This document shows, one piece after another, positions 60,962 through 61,897 of a DNA stretch of 61,897 nucleotides. Under the pieces are notes generated by a model. The model did not search any database, had not been told where the DNA came from, and saw only the letters and a list, made by a program, of their open reading frames with translations. Numbering within the stretch: position 1 is the first letter of the stretch; every line of letters starts with the position of its first letter. The position numbers and the translations under genes were made by a program. Origin of the DNA: Intestinibacter sp034113885 (GTDB taxonomy: Bacteria > Bacillota > Clostridia > Peptostreptococcales > Peptostreptococcaceae); the NCBI RefSeq assembly GCF_034113885.1, contig NZ_JAXEWM010000146.1, forward strand, positions 1 to 61,897, read 5' to 3'.

Positions 60962-61897
60962 ATGGAAAACAACACTGCAATTGAAGATCTATCGAGTTCT
61001 TCAAAAACTACATCTAAAAACAACACTATAAAAGGAACCTTATTCGCACTAATCGCTGGAACATTATGGGGATTATCTGGTATATGCGCCCAATTTCTAT
61101 TTCAACAGAGAAACCTTACGCCTGAATGGGTAGTATGCGTTAGGCTTATATCTTCTGGAGTGATACTATTATCTATAGCCTATATAAAGGAAAAAAACGA
61201 AATATTTAAAGTTTTTAAATCTAAAAAGCACACTAAGGATTTGGTTTTATTCGGCATTTTAGGTATGTTCGGGGTCCAATATAGTTATTTTGTAGCTATA
61301 AAATACTCAAATGCCGCTACAGCGACTGTTATACAGTATTTAGGACCTGCTATTATACTGATTTACCAATCATTAAAAAATAAATCACTGCCTTCATTTA
61401 TAGAATTATTTGCCTTGATACTTTCTCTGTTAGGCGTATTTGTTTTAGTAACTCATATGGATATAAATAGTCTAGTTATCTCTGGAAAAGCCTTATTTTG
61501 GGCAATAACAGCCGCGTTTTGCCTTGCATATTATACAGTCAAACCTGGTAACTTGCTAAACAGGTTCAGCAATATATGCGTTACTGGTTGGGGAATGTTA
61601 ATCGGAGGTGTAGCATTCAGCTTTATAAAACCTATATTCGATATAAGTGGAACCTTTGATATATACACTATAGCTGTAATAATAATAGTAATAATATTTG
61701 GTACAATTATTCCCTTTAGCATATACGTTATAAGTACAAAATTGATAGGACCTACTAAGACTAGTTTATTTTCGACAGTAGAACCTGTATCATCTGCTGT
61801 ATTCTCTATATTTTTATTAAATCTAGCATTTGGATTTATGGATTTTTTAGGTACAGCTATGATAATCGCCATGGTAATTATATTGTCTATAAATAAA
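60962..61897 (+). CDS. EamA/DMT family transporter (cut by window edge)
   Basis: The frame starts at an ATG 5-6 nt after GGGAGG and runs to the right edge (312 codons, no stop). After a soluble Ser/Thr-rich N-terminus it shows about ten hydrophobic segments in two EamA repeats; ALIAGTLWGLSGI opens the first, and FSTVEPVSSAVFSIFLL is the typical helix near the end. Members export amino acids, nucleobases or other metabolites. The substrate cannot be read from the sequence. Confidence 0.88.
   Translation, partial: MENNTAIEDLSSSSKTTSKNNTIKGTLFALIAGTLWGLSGICAQFLFQQRNLTPEWVVCVRLISSGVILLSIAYIKEKNEIFKVFKSKKHTKDLVLFGILGMFGVQYSYFVAIKYSNAATATVIQYLGPAIILIYQSLKNKSLPSFIELFALILSLLGVFVLVTHMDINSLVISGKALFWAITAAFCLAYYTVKPGNLLNRFSNICVTGWGMLIGGVAFSFIKPIFDISGTFDIYTIAVIIIVIIFGTIIPFSIYVISTKLIGPTKTSLFSTVEPVSSAVFSIFLLNLAFGFMDFLGTAMIIAMVIILSINK

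Noticed and set aside
61531..61872. 113-codon minus-strand frame at the right edge
   Set aside because: Antisense to the EamA transporter, whose frame, start and ribosome site are clear.
1..61897. CRISPR array, prophage, IS element, tRNA or rRNA
   Set aside because: No regularly spaced repeats, transposase, integrase beyond the Xer-like gene, or recognisable stable RNA sequences were seen in the read-through.

Overview
The window is a low-GC chromosomal segment (AT-rich intergenic regions, AGGAGG ribosome sites, a full endospore programme) from an anaerobic Firmicute. Gene order (ackA, yceD, rpmF, plsX, spoIIIAA-AH, asp23, nusB, xseAB, ispA, tlyA, recN, spoIVB, spo0A, a steA/steB wall block, spoIIM, xerD-like, mltG, sigK, efp, rnc, smc) resembles Clostridioides difficile as I remember it, and sigK lacks a pro-sequence as there. 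I infer a Peptostreptococcaceae member near Clostridioides/Peptacetobacter; the species is not identified. Almost all genes are on the minus strand.

Region by region. 1-6274: smc (cut by the window edge), an Elp3-like radical SAM protein, rnc, an acidic cysteine-rich protein and efp. 6543-20769: an accessory block of aromatic/shikimate genes: two tandem chorismate mutase-shikimate kinase fusions, aroD, two LysR regulators, two large flavin/Fe-S ene-reductases, aroE, an MFS transporter, a YdiB-type quinate/shikimate dehydrogenase and a TIM-barrel 3-dehydroshikimate dehydratase candidate. It resembles the Listeria qui operons (quinate/shikimate to protocatechuate), with BaiCD/BaiH-type reductases that may add a reductive branch. 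21218-23169: four type IV pilin-like genes, one with an apparent frameshift exactly at the prepilin cleavage site.

23296-27437: two tandem membrane PAS sensor proteins forming what looks like a split histidine kinase. One has the phosphoacceptor His but no ATPase domain; the other has an intact ATPase domain but Asn in place of the His. No response regulator is adjacent; Spo0A is encoded 12 kb away. 27570-40752: sigK, a class B PBP, U32 peptidase, O-methyltransferase, mltG, an XerD-like protein with substituted catalytic residues, spoIIM, a Nudix protein with a broken Nudix box, then DUF3866, a MraY-like protein, a GT2, steB, steA and spo0A.

40955-54869: spoIVB, recN, tlyA, DUF212, ispA, xseB, xseA, a Kae1-like protein, nusB, asp23 and the whole spoIIIA operon. 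54971-59270: a CobW GTPase, plsX, rpmF, yceD and ackA. Plus-strand genes at the right end are tmcAL and an EamA transporter cut by the edge. No tRNA, rRNA, CRISPR array, IS element or prophage was seen.
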